A stretch of DNA of 51,022 nt from Nocardia carnea (GCF_029869215.1 NZ_JARWPM010000376.1:1-51022); one strand, 5' to 3'; positions 16,412 to 24,849 are shown, counted from the stretch's first letter. A program made the numbers and translations. The notes: generated by a model not told the origin, from the letters alone.

Positions 16412-17233
16412 TCAGCGCCGGGTGAGGAGCTCCGCCCTGCGGAGGAGCCACACCGCCGGGACCAGGCAGCACAGCAGTGCGAAGAGGCTCGCTTCCGGGC
16501 CGAAGGCCCCACCGGTGAGTACCTCCGGTCCGGAAAGGACGGTGCGGAGCAGGCCGGGTTCGCCGGCTGCGCCGGAAACCGTAGCGCCGAACACGCCGGA
16601 CGCGGTGAAGTTCCAGGCGAAATGCAGACCGATCGGCAGCCACAGCGACCGCGTGACGGTGTAGGCGATGGCCAGCAACGCGCCGCCTTCGACTGCGATG
16701 GCCAGGGTGCCCCATAACGTGGCGTTGCTGTTCACCGCGTGTGTCAGGCCGAAAATCAGCGACGAGACCGCGATCGCGACGATGCTGCCGGTCCGTTCCT
16801 CCAGGACGCGGTGCACCACGCCACGGAACAGCAGCTCCTCGGTGACCGCCACCGAGGCCATCGAGCCGGCCACGCCCAGGCACGCCCCGAACGAGCCACT
16901 GGTGACGTCGACATCGGTGAACACGGCCGCGAGCACCATCGTTGCGAGGAAAGCCCCGGCGCCGATGAGCGCGCCGGACCCCAGCCCGCTCCACCGCCCC
17001 GCGGCGGCCAGTTCGGTGACCTCCGACCGGTTCTCGACACGACGGGATAGCCATGTGTAGGCGAGGATCGCCCCGGCGGCCGCGCCGATCCCGACGCAGA
17101 AACGCAGCACAGGCACACCCGGAACGAGCGCGTCCAGCCCCCGGGCGGCGATCAGCAACACGACCGTCCCGACGAGCAGAACCGGCACCCGGAACCGCTG
17201 CATGGGCGGTTTCCGGTCGGTGGGGATGGCCAT
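16412..17233 (-). CDS. CPBP-family intramembrane metalloprotease
   Basis: A 273-residue membrane protein with about eight hydrophobic segments and the CPBP (Abi/Rce1-like) signatures: EELLFR (Glu132, Glu133, Arg137), FGLTH (His165) and HFAWN (His204, Asn208). These residues line a metal site within the membrane. Bacterial members are implicated in bacteriocin self-immunity, prenyl-protein processing or protein maturation; none can be singled out. Start ATG 17233 is supported by GAGAGGA seven bases upstream; an earlier in-frame start adds a non-conserved 20-residue leader. Confidence 0.88.
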   Translation of the reverse strand: MAIPTDRKPPMQRFRVPVLLVGTVVLLIAARGLDALVPGVPVLRFCVGIGAAAGAILAYTWLSRRVENRSEVTELAAAGRWSGLGSGALIGAGAFLATMVLAAVFTDVDVTSGSFGACLGVAGSMASVAVTEELLFRGVVHRVLEERTGSIVAIAVSSLIFGLTHAVNSNATLWGTLAIAVEGGALLAIAYTVTRSLWLPIGLHFAWNFTASGVFGATVSGAAGEPGLLRTVLSGPEVLTGGAFGPEASLFALLCCLVPAVWLLRRAELLTRR

Positions 17234-17432
17234 GGAAAGTCCTCTCGCCGTGGTGCAGTACGGCGAGACTATGAACGAGCCGAACCGAGCCACATCACTC
17301 CGCAGGAGCCTTTCCCGGTAGTACTCGGGAGTGAGTTACCCGTAGACAAGGTCGCCGCTATCGTGAACGACAGGGTCTTGTTCAGCCCACCCCGGAGAGT
17401 GGACTCGCGAATCGGAAAGACGGCATCGGATC

Positions 17433-17861
17433 ATGGCAGCAGACCTGACCGTGACTCGGACGCTGGTGATACCCGCATCCGAGTTACGCGAGCGGTTCTC
17501 ACGCTCGTCCGGCCCGGGCGGGCAGCATGTCAACACCACCGACAGCCGGGTCGAGCTGTCGTTCGACCTCGCCAACTCGCCTTCCGTGCCGGAGTGGCTG
17601 CGTACCCGGATGCTCGATCGCCTGGCAACCCGCCTGGTCGACGGGGTTCTCACGATCGCCGCCTCGGAGCACCGCGCACAGCTGCAGAACCGCGCCGCCG
17701 CCCGCGACCGCCTGGCCTCGTTACTACGTGACGCCGCTGCCGCCCCGCCGCCCGTCCGCCGCGCCACCAAACCCTCGCGCGGCGCCGAGGAACGTCGCAT
17801 CGCCGCGAAGAAGCGGCGCGGCCTCACCAAGCGAAACCGCCGCGCCTTCCCCGACGACTAG
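17433..17861 (+). CDS. arfB: Alternative ribosome-rescue factor ArfB
   Basis: A 142-residue peptidyl-tRNA hydrolase of the ArfB (YaeJ) type. The N-terminal domain has the GGQ motif (residues 29-31, in SGPGGQHVN), which hydrolyses peptidyl-tRNA on stalled ribosomes. The C-terminal tail is strongly basic (KKRRGLTKRNRR), which in ArfB enters the empty mRNA channel. There is no stop-codon recognition domain, separating it from RF1/RF2. The length is normal for the family. It appears to be a single housekeeping-type gene amid accessory sequence. Confidence 0.92.
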   Translation: MAADLTVTRTLVIPASELRERFSRSSGPGGQHVNTTDSRVELSFDLANSPSVPEWLRTRMLDRLATRLVDGVLTIAASEHRAQLQNRAAARDRLASLLRDAAAAPPPVRRATKPSRGAEERRIAAKKRRGLTKRNRRAFPDD

Positions 17862-17892
17862 CGCCTCGTCCAGATAGGTTGCGATCTGCGAG

Positions 17893-18462
17893 TCAGCCGA
17901 GCCCTTGGGCGAACCCGCCGTCGACGACCAATTCGGTGCCCGTGGTGAAGGTCGCGCCGGCCAGATAGAGCGCGGCCGATGCGACCTCGTCGACGGTGCC
18001 CGGCCTACCCATCGGCGTGGTTTCCTTTCCGTCGCGGAGGAACTCCGCGCGCTGGTGCTCGGTAAGTTCCGCGACACCCATGCTCGGCGTCAGGATGAAT
18101 CCGGGAGCCACAGCGTTGACCCGGATATTGCGTGGCAGCATCTCGGCGGCAAGCACTTTCGCGAATGCGCGCACCGCCTCCTTCGCCGCAGAGTAGGCGC
18201 TGAGTCCGGGGAAGATCCGGTCGTTGGACACCGTGGTGAAGACGATGCTGCCACCGTCGCGGATCAGTGGGGCGAGTCGCTGCACCGTGAAGAACGCCCC
18301 CTTGGCATTGACGTCGAAGACACGGTCCCAATGCTCCACGGTCGCCTCGTCGAGGATTTTGAATTCGGCGACACCATGATTGACGAAGAGATGGTCGATG
18401 TCACCGAGGCGCTGTTCGACCACCCGGCCGAGCTCGGCGATATCTGCGTGTTTCGTCGCATC
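17893..18462 (-). pseudogene. 5'-truncated short-chain dehydrogenase
   Basis: This encodes the C-terminal ~190 residues of a classical SDR: DHLFVNHGVAEF (the NNAG-equivalent region), VNAKGAFFTVQ, the TTVSNDR serine block, YSAAK catalytic motif, RVNAVAPG, and a C-terminal VVDGGFAQGLG. The whole N-terminal Rossmann segment with the GxxxGxG NAD-binding motif (about 55 residues) and the start codon are missing. Homology ends abruptly at 18462, where a MerR gene, also missing its 5' end, begins on the opposite strand. The enzyme can no longer bind its cofactor. Confidence 0.8.
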
Positions 18463-18469
18463 GCCGCAA

Positions 18470-18757
18470 CGGCGGCCCAGCGGATACCGCGAGTTCACCG
18501 AATCCGATGTGGAATCCGTGCGACGTATCCGCATCCTGATCGCGGCCGGCGTACCGACCCGGGTGATCGCCGAAGTGCTGCCCTGCATGGTCGATGAAGG
18601 CCGCTACCTGGCGCCCACCTGCGCGGAAATGGCCGAGGACCTGCGTGTCGAACTCGATCGCATGAACCGCGACATCGCCGAACGAGAGGCCGCCCGCTCG
18701 ATCCTGCAATCGATCCTCGCGGTCGACCCGCGCACACAGGCCCACACGCCCACCTGA
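18470..18757 (+). pseudogene. 5'-truncated MerR-family regulator
   Basis: The frame enters MerR homology at RRPSGYREF, that is, just after the first half of the winged helix-turn-helix, then continues through ESVRRIRILIAAGVPTRVIAE, the long dimerisation helix and a normal C-terminus. The first ~35 residues, the start and the promoter are gone. It sits head to head with the truncated SDR; a MerR gene divergent from the SDR it controls is a common arrangement, so one deletion of the shared promoter region explains both losses. Confidence 0.75.
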
Positions 18758-18842
18758 CCCCAGCCCGAACACCCCGCAATCCCACGGTCGAGTTCAAGGG
18801 GCTCCTGAATCCTCGATCCGAATTCGAGACAGCCGTGATCCC

Positions 18843-18857
18843 CGGCGGTTGCCGCCG
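18843..18857. other. Short GC-rich hairpin
   Basis: CGGCGG and CCGCCG flank TTG, forming a six-base-pair hairpin in the 158-base interval between the MerR remnant and the lipoprotein gene. It could help terminate either transcript, but there is no T-run. Confidence 0.3.
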
Positions 18858-18915
18858 AAATGACGCGCTGGCAATCGGTTTCGGGGCGGACGGAACCCCC
18901 GCCGGATTCCAGGAT

Positions 18916-19545
18916 TCAGTTGGTGTCGAGCGATTCGCTCAGAATCTCGGTGATCGGACGGATCTCATCGCAGGGTGGGGGAGCCTGTACCGCCGGCAGC
19001 GTCATGACGCCCACCCGGAAGATTCCGTCGGTTGATTCGACGGCTGCCGAGCAGGAGCCGGGATTCGCCGGAGTTCGATACAGCACCGCCGCGCGCCCGC
19101 CGATCGGGTCCGAGCTGAAAACCTCGTGACCGGGGTTCTTCCGGATGTCGTCGAGCGTCAAGTCGCTCGATGTCACCGACAGTGCGCTGGTAAGAAGCTT
19201 CTCGCCGTCGACCAGGGTTTCGCGCCAGAACTGGCAGCCGATTTCCGTGAAGATACCGACACCTTCGGCGGTGGCTCTTTCGCGGGTCTCCGGGGCGAAT
19301 CCGGACCTGGCCACCAGATCGTCGCCCACGCTCACACACGGATCGAACCGGACCCGTTCAGCGCCGGTCTGTGCCGGTGCGGGCGGAACACTGACCTGCA
19401 CGGAGACGCTCGTCCCCGCGGCCTCTGTCGGCGACGAGGTCACCGGTAGCTCCGTCGTTGCCTCGTGGTTCACAGAGCCGCTAGAACATGCGGTAACTAC
19501 CAGCGCACCCACCACCAGGCAACCGGCAGCGAAGATGGTCCTCAT
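18916..19545 (-). CDS. DUF3558 lipoprotein (copy A)
   Basis: A 209-residue lipoprotein. The signal peptide ends in a lipobox VTAC with Cys20; a Ser/Thr/Pro linker of about 35 residues leads to a DUF3558 domain (FDPCVSVGDDLVARSGF, then GCQFW, and a C-terminal PPPCDEIRPITE), probably with two disulfides. DUF3558 lipoproteins are abundant in Nocardia and lie on the outer face of the membrane; function is unknown. Start ATG 19545 has a G-rich ribosome-binding site eight bases upstream; an in-frame ATG six codons earlier is less likely. It is divergent from the phosphatase and paralogous to the gene at 44878. Confidence 0.85.
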   Translation of the reverse strand: MRTIFAAGCLVVGALVVTACSSGSVNHEATTELPVTSSPTEAAGTSVSVQVSVPPAPAQTGAERVRFDPCVSVGDDLVARSGFAPETRERATAEGVGIFTEIGCQFWRETLVDGEKLLTSALSVTSSDLTLDDIRKNPGHEVFSSDPIGGRAAVLYRTPANPGSCSAAVESTDGIFRVGVMTLPAVQAPPPCDEIRPITEILSESLDTN

Positions 19546-19688
19546 CGTCGAACCCCCGAACATAAGAATTGTGGTCCGCCCCTCGGGTACAGACAGTCAC
19601 CAGTAGTCGGTAATGATGGCACAAACCGCCGAATCGGTTACCACGTCCCTCGCGGGCTTCCCGACAAACCAGATCTGAACGAGGGACC

Positions 19689-20335
19689 ATGCAGAATCTC
19701 TACGTGGTGAGCCACCCCCACGCCGACCACACCGAAGCCGACCTGGTCGGCGGATGGTACGACTCGCGCCTGACATCGGCCGGCCGAACGAGTGGCTCGC
19801 TCAGCGGCAGATCCCTGCACCGGATCATGACCGGATCGACCACCGCGGTCCCATCGGTGGTACCGAGACACGACGCGAGGTCGCCACCCGGGTCGGCGCC
19901 TGCATCAGTACGTTGATGGCGGATCTCGACTACGACCACATAGTGGTCACCCACGGATACGCCCTGACGTTCGTTATCACCAGCTGGATGCAGATCCCTG
20001 TCGAGGCGGTGGGATTCGCGTCCTTCGCGACAACCCCCGGCGCGATCACCCATCTACGCCTCGACGACTACTGGCGCAACCGCACCCTGGTCGCCCTCGC
20101 CGACACCACCCATCTGAAATCCGATGAGAACCGACCGATCACATTCGCCGCTCCTCCCGAAGCCAGGCCACCACACCGCCTCAGTACAGTGACGTCGCAT
20201 GACCGGCACCGAGCTGGAGATCACCGAAGACCTGGTCCGAGAGCTTCTGCGGGAGCAACATCCCGATCTTGCGGGCCTGACCATCCACGAGGTGACGGGT
20301 GGATGGGGCAACCAGATGTGGCGCCTGGGGGATGA
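19689..20335 (+). pseudogene. Histidine phosphatase, broken by 190-base deletion (copy A)
   Basis: Start ATG 19689 with CGAGGGA upstream and the first ~30 codons match the intact copy at 45827. Then 190 bases present in copy B are absent, joining codon ~31 to the [10 protein letters not shown] segment. Because 190 is not a multiple of three, the native start reads out of frame and terminates at 19916. The downstream original frame is still well conserved (VVTHGYALTF, ATTPGAITHL) but its stop has changed from TGA to CGA, so it runs on to 20335 into the APH gene. The Arg and Glu catalytic block is in the lost part. Confidence 0.85.
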
Positions 20336-21092
20336 GTTGGCCGTACGTATGCAGCGCATGGATCCCACCCCGGACTTGCAGCTGAAGGAGCGACGGTGGC
20401 TACCGGTGTTGGCCCCGCGCCTGCCGCTGCCGGTGCCGACCCCGGTGCGATTCGGTGAACCGTCCGAGCGTTTCCCCAAACACTGGACCGTGATGACGTG
20501 GGTTCCCGGCGAACCGCTCGACCACGCCACGATCAGCCGCGGCGCCCATGCGGCCGATACGCTGGCGTCCTTCCTCCGGGCGCTCCACGTTCCCGCACCC
20601 CCCGAGGCGCCGGTCGCCACCGACCGCACCCATCCGAGGGGCTGCACTGGGGGCTTCGAGTCTCTGTTCCGGGCCGTCGCCCCTGCCGACCTCGCTTACG
20701 ACGTCCGGGCGGTCTGGGACGATGCCGTCGCCGCCGGCCAGTGGGAGGGCCCGCCGGTGTGGGTGCACGGCGACCTCCATCCCGCGAACGCCGTCGTCTC
20801 GGACGGAACGCTCTCAGGCATTGTCGACTTCGGTGACCTGTTCGCCGGTGACCCGGCGTGGGACCTCGCCGCCGCATGGGTGCTGCTGCCTGTGAACACG
20901 GCCGCACGGTTCTTCGATATGTACGCGCACGCGGATGAGGCGGCGGTCCAGCGGGCCCGCGGGCTGGCAGCCATGAAGAGTCTGTTTTTGATGCTCATGG
21001 GACAGAACGGAGATCGGGGCCTGCCGGGCGGAAAGCCGCACTGGGGACCTGTAGGCCGGGCGGCACTCGAGCGTGTTCTGAAGGGTGTGTGA
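20199..21092 (+). CDS. Aminoglycoside phosphotransferase-family kinase (copy A)
   Basis: A 297-residue protein kinase-like fold enzyme of the APH family. The N-lobe has GGWGNQMWRLGDELAVRM with the ATP-site Lys replaced by Arg-like chemistry in VRM; the C-lobe carries the Brenner motif HGDLHPAN (catalytic Asp) and the metal-binding DFGD in VDFGDLFAGDPAWDL. Family members phosphorylate aminoglycosides, macrolides, homoserine or sugars; the substrate here is not known. ATG 20199 overlaps the read-through end of the broken phosphatase. It is followed 21 bases later by the 172-residue gene, so they form an operon. It is about 90 percent like copy B, with changes clustered near residues 145-180. 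Confidence 0.88.
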   Translation: MTGTELEITEDLVRELLREQHPDLAGLTIHEVTGGWGNQMWRLGDELAVRMQRMDPTPDLQLKERRWLPVLAPRLPLPVPTPVRFGEPSERFPKHWTVMTWVPGEPLDHATISRGAHAADTLASFLRALHVPAPPEAPVATDRTHPRGCTGGFESLFRAVAPADLAYDVRAVWDDAVAAGQWEGPPVWVHGDLHPANAVVSDGTLSGIVDFGDLFAGDPAWDLAAAWVLLPVNTAARFFDMYAHADEAAVQRARGLAAMKSLFLMLMGQNGDRGLPGGKPHWGPVGRAALERVLKGV

Positions 21093-21113
21093 CAAACAGG
21101 AGAATCGGATCTC

Positions 21114-21632
21114 GTGAGAATGGGCATCTCCGGTTTCGACCCGGTCTTCCTGACCGGGATCGATGCGATTCGCAGGGAACACGGCTCACGCCTGGCGGCG
21201 CTTGCCGGGCGGCGTCTCACCGGGTTCGCGCTCGTGTGTTTCGCCGAGGACGGGGACTGGTTCGCCGACTGTCCGGTTGTCTTGGACTTCGACGGTACGC
21301 AGGTGGAAATCTGTCACTGGAAACTCGATGAGCTCTCGGTCGGCTGGAACACGATCGACACCGCGGCGGCGATCACCGGCTGGGAGAGTTCCGAGCTGAC
21401 ACCCGAGTGGACCTTCGCCGACGAGCGGCTCGGGCAGTTCGTCGGCCACGAGTTGCGTGAGGTCGCCCTGCTCGAGTGGCACCCAGCGGGTCGTGACCTG
21501 GCCAGGGGCACGGTTGCGGTGGAGTTCGCTTTCGCTGACCGGCGGTTGCACATCGCCAACGGTCTCGATGAGAACAGCATTCACATCGGTGTGGCCCACC
21601 AGGACTATGTGCGGCACCGGCCGGAGGGTTGA
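21114..21632 (+). CDS. Unknown 172-residue protein (copy A)
   Basis: Starts at GTG 21114 with AGGAG at -14 and encodes a soluble, acidic 172-residue protein with no signal peptide or membrane segment. It is rich in Trp and has alternating strands (RLTGFALVCFAEDGDWFADCPVVLDF, then CHWKLDELSVGW). I do not recognise a family. It is always paired with the upstream APH-family gene in this window, which suggests a joint function. Two further decayed fragments of the same gene occur at 4836 and 50698, so it has been repeatedly copied or lost in this region. Confidence 0.7.
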   Translation: MRMGISGFDPVFLTGIDAIRREHGSRLAALAGRRLTGFALVCFAEDGDWFADCPVVLDFDGTQVEICHWKLDELSVGWNTIDTAAAITGWESSELTPEWTFADERLGQFVGHELREVALLEWHPAGRDLARGTVAVEFAFADRRLHIANGLDENSIHIGVAHQDYVRHRPEG

Positions 21633-21846
21633 ACACAGCTCGGCCTACATCCGCTTTCGGTCCTCCCTTCACGGTCAACCACACTCGTCTCGGTGCAGGT
21701 GGTTCAAGTCCGATCAGCTCGAATAAGGTCCGGGTGCCGACCGACTTGCGGTGGTAGTCGCGCGGCAGTCGTTCGGTGTCGGCGAGGTGGACGAGCTGAG
21801 GGGCCGGCGGATGCGGCCCCGGTGCGGAGTCACCCTCGATGTGGGC
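21633..21846. other. Intergenic, possible coding remnant
   Basis: No intact gene. On the minus strand about 21690-21840 a frame without start reads like a protein C-terminus (LVHLADTERLPRDYHRKSVG) before drifting into low-quality sequence. I cannot assign it to a family. A GGTTCAAGTCC string near 21709 recalls a tRNA T-arm, but the stem does not pair. Confidence 0.25.
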
Positions 21847-22290
21847 TCATATCGTATCTACCCGAAACACCGCAATCCGTGCGGCGCTGTCGGCCACATC
21901 GTCGGGTGTGGGGCTGGGTGACAGGCCGTTGTCGGCGTAGCGTTTGCCGACGCTGGGTGGGCTCTCCTCGACCAGTCGGCGCAGTATCGGGCGGCGGGCC
22001 TCGACCGGCAGCTCGGTCAGCCGTGCCTGTGTCGAGTGACGACCGCGAGTCAGGGTGACCCGGTCGGCCGCACGTACGTTGGCCACCCAGGCTGCCTTCG
22101 GAAAGGCTTGCACGATATAGCGCTGACCTGCGACCGGCACGACCGCAATCGCGAACGTACGCGATTGCCCGGTCCGCCTTCCTGCGACGGTCAGTAACTG
22201 CATGGGCCCGAACACTATGCCGACCCGCTGCAGGGCGATGACGGCGATGTTCACGGCATTGATCAAGCGTCGCTTGGGTTTGTTCGTCAT
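21847..22290 (-). CDS. Ddn-like F420-dependent nitroreductase family protein
   Basis: A 147-residue split-beta-barrel protein of the deazaflavin-dependent nitroreductase (Ddn/Rv3547) family. Visible: the amphipathic N-terminal helix, LLTVAGRRTGQSRTFAIAVVPV (the F420-phosphate-binding strand and turn), YIVQAFPKAAWVANVRA, and the short acidic C-terminus. Members reduce quinones or nitroimidazoles with reduced F420 and are often membrane-associated. ATG 22290. The promoter region upstream carries an 18-base perfect inverted repeat (22375-22419), so expression is probably repressed by a TetR-type protein not found nearby. Confidence 0.85.
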   Translation of the reverse strand: MTNKPKRRLINAVNIAVIALQRVGIVFGPMQLLTVAGRRTGQSRTFAIAVVPVAGQRYIVQAFPKAAWVANVRAADRVTLTRGRHSTQARLTELPVEARRPILRRLVEESPPSVGKRYADNGLSPSPTPDDVADSAARIAVFRVDTI

Positions 22291-22374
22291 GAGGCGTCTC
22301 CAGAGGTAGTTGTGGGTCGCCTGTTCAACGCCGGCCCGAACACATTGATACGCATGACGAGAACTCCAAAGCGT

Positions 22375-22419
22375 AGGTTAGTGAACACTAGCCCAGAATG
22401 CGCTAGTGTTCACTAACCT
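22375..22419. promoter_or_regulatory. Perfect 18-base inverted repeat, TetR-like operator
   Basis: AGGTTAGTGAACACTAGC at 22375-22392 is repeated as its exact reverse complement at 22402-22419 around a nine-base loop. Each arm contains TAGTGaaCACTA, itself a near-palindrome of the form bound by many TetR proteins. It lies about 85 bases upstream of the Ddn-like gene. The adjacent genes do not encode an obvious cognate repressor. Confidence 0.65.
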
Positions 22420-22420
22420 G

Positions 22421-23143
22421 TCAAGGGTCGAGGGCTGCCTTTTCGACAGCGGCGGCGGGTATGAATTCGTGACCGCCTTCGGTGCAGACGGCGCGGCCGA
22501 ACAGAAACGTGAGTTGCCGGGCAATCACCCGCTGCCCTCCGCCGACGGCGATTCGGTGGAGACGATCACCGAGGCCCGTCATCCGGCCGGGATCTGCCGC
22601 GACCACCGGTCGCCTGGTCACGGTGTCGAGGGGGAAACCGCTCGTGCAGGTGAAGAATCCGGGACCGCCGAGGTGGACGGTCATCGCCGCCCAGCAGATC
22701 GGGCATTCGATCTCGAGTTGTTCTTCGAGGAGCTCCACCAGCTTCGACGACCACGCTGTTGCGTCCTCGAAGGCCAGCATCGCTTGCACCCGATAGAGGA
22801 AGCTGTCCGGCTCGTGATCCTCTTCAGGGCTGCTTTCGGTCAGTTCGGCCAGCGCCTCCGTGTGTAGGGCAGCGATCTCGTCGACGTATCGTTCGCGGAT
22901 CTCGGCAGTGTAGGGGTCGGCTGCCGCGAGCAGTGCCCCCGCGAGTGAAACTGCTTCGAAGCGATCGTGCGAGGTACCGGCGCCGGCGATGGCGGCGAGT
23001 TCGGGCAGGGCCGCGCACGCCACCTCATTGTCGTATCGGTGGTAGAGCTCGTTCCACAACTCCGTCCATACCCTGGGATCTGTTCCGCTGGTGGACAGCT
23101 CCGCCAGCAAGGCGGCTGTCTCCGGATCGAAAATTTCCGACAC
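22421..23143 (-). CDS. Hypothetical helical protein with CxxC
   Basis: About 240 residues starting at GTG 23143 (SEIFDPETAALLAEL); alternative in-frame starts at 23203 and 23263 add sequence that does not look conserved. The first ~150 residues are regularly helical, resembling HEAT-like repeat proteins (RVWTELWNELYHRYDN, CAALPELAAIAG). The latter part holds CPIC and another Cys with several His, a possible zinc site. I do not recognise the family and no function can be given. The gene shares its strand with the TetR gene upstream, 141 bases away. Confidence 0.6.
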   Translation of the reverse strand: MSEIFDPETAALLAELSTSGTDPRVWTELWNELYHRYDNEVACAALPELAAIAGAGTSHDRFEAVSLAGALLAAADPYTAEIRERYVDEIAALHTEALAELTESSPEEDHEPDSFLYRVQAMLAFEDATAWSSKLVELLEEQLEIECPICWAAMTVHLGGPGFFTCTSGFPLDTVTRRPVVAADPGRMTGLGDRLHRIAVGGGQRVIARQLTFLFGRAVCTEGGHEFIPAAAVEKAALDP

Positions 23144-23284
23144 CGACGAATCGAACCACGTAGGTGCCGGTGCGTGGCGGCATGGCCAAGTGCGGGAGCA
23201 CATTTCGACCCCCCGAGCCTGCGAGCCGCCGATGCGCCCGAGCCGGTCCGTCTGCCGCCACATGGCATCAGCCGACGGCGGAAC

Positions 23285-23929
23285 TCAGTCGTTGGTTGAT
23301 GCCCCGTGCCCTGTTGTGGCATAGCGGGCAGCGGTGGTGCGGACTGCCTCGTCGACCACCTGAGCGACGCGTTCGGCGCTCACCTTCCAGCCCGGCACCA
23401 GGAGTGCCGGCCAGAAGACGTAGTTGGAGATCATGCCCAGGAACTGGGTGGCTGCGAGGTCCGCGTCCTCGACCCGCACCGTTCCCGCCTCGTGCTCGGC
23501 CAAGAGGTAGCTGCGCACGGACTCGAAGTAGGGCATCTTCCCGTGCGTGAACTGCGCATCGGCCAGCTCCGGGAACCGCGGCAGCTCGGCGATGACGATC
23601 CTGAACAGGTCGGTCATCTGGGGGCGGCCCAGCAGCTGGGCGTAACGGCGGCCGATGATGCGGAGCCCCTCGACGATGTTGCCTGTCTGTGGCGGATCCT
23701 CCTCGTCGCCGGTCGACCAGGACTCGGTCACGATGGCGTCGAACAGGACGGCTTTGCTCGGAAACTGTTTGAACAAGGTGGCCCGCGAAACGCCCGAGCG
23801 CTCGGCGATCCGCGCCAGCGACGTCCGGTCGTAGCCCAGCTCGAGAAACAGTGCGGTCGCGGCGGTCACGATCAGCGCGCGCTTCTCCTGGGCGACGCGC
23901 TGGTGGTATGTCGTCACGACCTTGCTCAT
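23285..23929 (-). CDS. TetR/AcrR family transcriptional regulator
   Basis: A 214-residue TetR repressor: helix-turn-helix at about residues 30-55 (SLARIAERSGVSRATLFKQF), then a helical ligand domain with RIIGRRYAQLLGRP and FRIVIAELPRFPEL, typical of AcrR-like C-terminal domains. No start has a strong Shine-Dalgarno; ATG 23929 (MSKVV) is chosen, with ATG 23941 as the alternative. It is divergent from the SDR at 24070, with two GGTGAGT...ACTCACC palindromes between, so it very probably represses itself and the SDR. Confidence 0.88.
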   Translation of the reverse strand: MSKVVTTYHQRVAQEKRALIVTAATALFLELGYDRTSLARIAERSGVSRATLFKQFPSKAVLFDAIVTESWSTGDEEDPPQTGNIVEGLRIIGRRYAQLLGRPQMTDLFRIVIAELPRFPELADAQFTHGKMPYFESVRSYLLAEHEAGTVRVEDADLAATQFLGMISNYVFWPALLVPGWKVSAERVAQVVDEAVRTTAARYATTGHGASTND

Positions 23930-23945
23930 GGGGCCGAGCATACGA

Positions 23946-24012
23946 GGTGAGTGGCTTGACTCACCATAGCGGCCGACCTAGTGTCAGGGATGGTGAGTCG
24001 ATCGACTCACCA
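23946..24012. promoter_or_regulatory. Two TetR operators
   Basis: Site 1 at 23946-23965: arms GGTGAGT and ACTCACC around six bases. Site 2 at 23991-24012: a perfect 22-base palindrome whose half is TGGTGAGTCGA. Both share the GGTGAGT half-site. One abuts the TetR start, the other lies in the SDR promoter region, fitting joint repression. Confidence 0.8.
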
Positions 24013-24069
24013 CTGGCTCGCCGTCCATCACTGGTGGGCCTGGTCATCCACGTACCGAAGGAACGCCTG

Positions 24070-24849
24070 ATGCCCCGCTTCGACAACCAGACCGTGCTCG
24101 TAACCGGTGGGACCGGCGGCCAGGGCTCGAGCCACGTGCGCGCCTTTCACGCGGAGGGGGCGAATGTGGTGATCGGAGGCACCGACGCCGAACGCGGCGC
24201 CGCGCTCGCCGACGAGCTCGGCCCCCGCGCCCGCTTCACCCGCCTCGACGTCCGGGACGAAAGCTCGTGGTCGGCCGCTGTGCAAGCCGCCGAAAGCGCC
24301 TTCGGCGCCCTGAACGTGCTCGTCAACAACGCGGGCGTGCAAAACCCGCCCGCGACAATCGAAAACACGGACCACGCCACGTGGTCGCGCATCCTCGACG
24401 TCAACCTCACCGGGACCTTCCTCGGCATCAAGGCCGCCGCTCCCGCGCTGCGCCACGCGGGAGGGGGAACCATCGTCAATATCGCCTCGACCATGGGTCT
24501 GGGCGGCACGGCCCACTACGCGCCGTACGTTGCCGGTAAGTGGGCCGTGCGAGGACTCACCCGAACGGCGGCACTCGAACTCGGCCGCGACAACATCCGG
24601 GTGAACACCATCCACCCCGGCGTGATCGCGACCCCTTTCATCCAGGAACCGGCAGCCGGCGCCACCGCGGCAATCGCCGACTTCTACTCGCCCGAGCCGT
24701 TCGCCATCCCCCGGCTCGGGGAGCCGGCCGACGTCACCCGGCTTCTCCTGTTCCTCGCCTCCTCGGACGCGTCGTTCATCACGGGGTCGGAGTACGTCAT
24801 CGACGGTGGACTCCTCCTCGGCCCCGCCCTTCCGGCCGAGGCCGCCTGA
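24070..24849 (+). CDS. Short-chain dehydrogenase/reductase
   Basis: A 259-residue classical SDR similar to 3-alpha/20-beta-hydroxysteroid dehydrogenases and FabG. NAD(P) binding at GGTGGQG (13-19), NNAG (86-89), catalytic Ser140, Tyr153 and Lys157 (YVAGK), then RVNTIHPGVIATPF and a C-terminal VIDGGLLLGP. It oxidises or reduces a secondary alcohol or ketone; the GGQG form of the glycine motif is typical of steroid-type enzymes in actinomycetes. ATG 24070 follows GAAGGA. Controlled by the divergent TetR through two palindromes. Confidence 0.9.
   Translation: MPRFDNQTVLVTGGTGGQGSSHVRAFHAEGANVVIGGTDAERGAALADELGPRARFTRLDVRDESSWSAAVQAAESAFGALNVLVNNAGVQNPPATIENTDHATWSRILDVNLTGTFLGIKAAAPALRHAGGGTIVNIASTMGLGGTAHYAPYVAGKWAVRGLTRTAALELGRDNIRVNTIHPGVIATPFIQEPAAGATAAIADFYSPEPFAIPRLGEPADVTRLLLFLASSDASFITGSEYVIDGGLLLGPALPAEAA

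Larger units (their letters stand above)
18900..21632. repeat. Segmental duplication, copy A
   Basis: A four-gene block matches 44862-47963 in gene order, orientation and sequence (about nine in ten bases or residues alike by eye across the APH gene). Homology starts just downstream of the lipoprotein stop and ends at the stop of the 172-residue gene. Copy A has lost 190 bases in the phosphatase, and its lipoprotein-phosphatase spacer is 143 bases against 328 in copy B. Flanks are unrelated, and no insertion-sequence ends are visible. Confidence 0.9.

Noticed and set aside
18380..18469. An N-terminal extension for the MerR remnant (plus-strand ATG at 18380)
   Set aside because: It is antisense SDR sequence with no homology to a helix-turn-helix; the MerR match begins only at 18470.
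21690..21725. GGTTCAAGTCC suggested a tRNA 3' end or attachment site
   Set aside because: The flanking five bases do not pair and no integrase or matching repeat is present.
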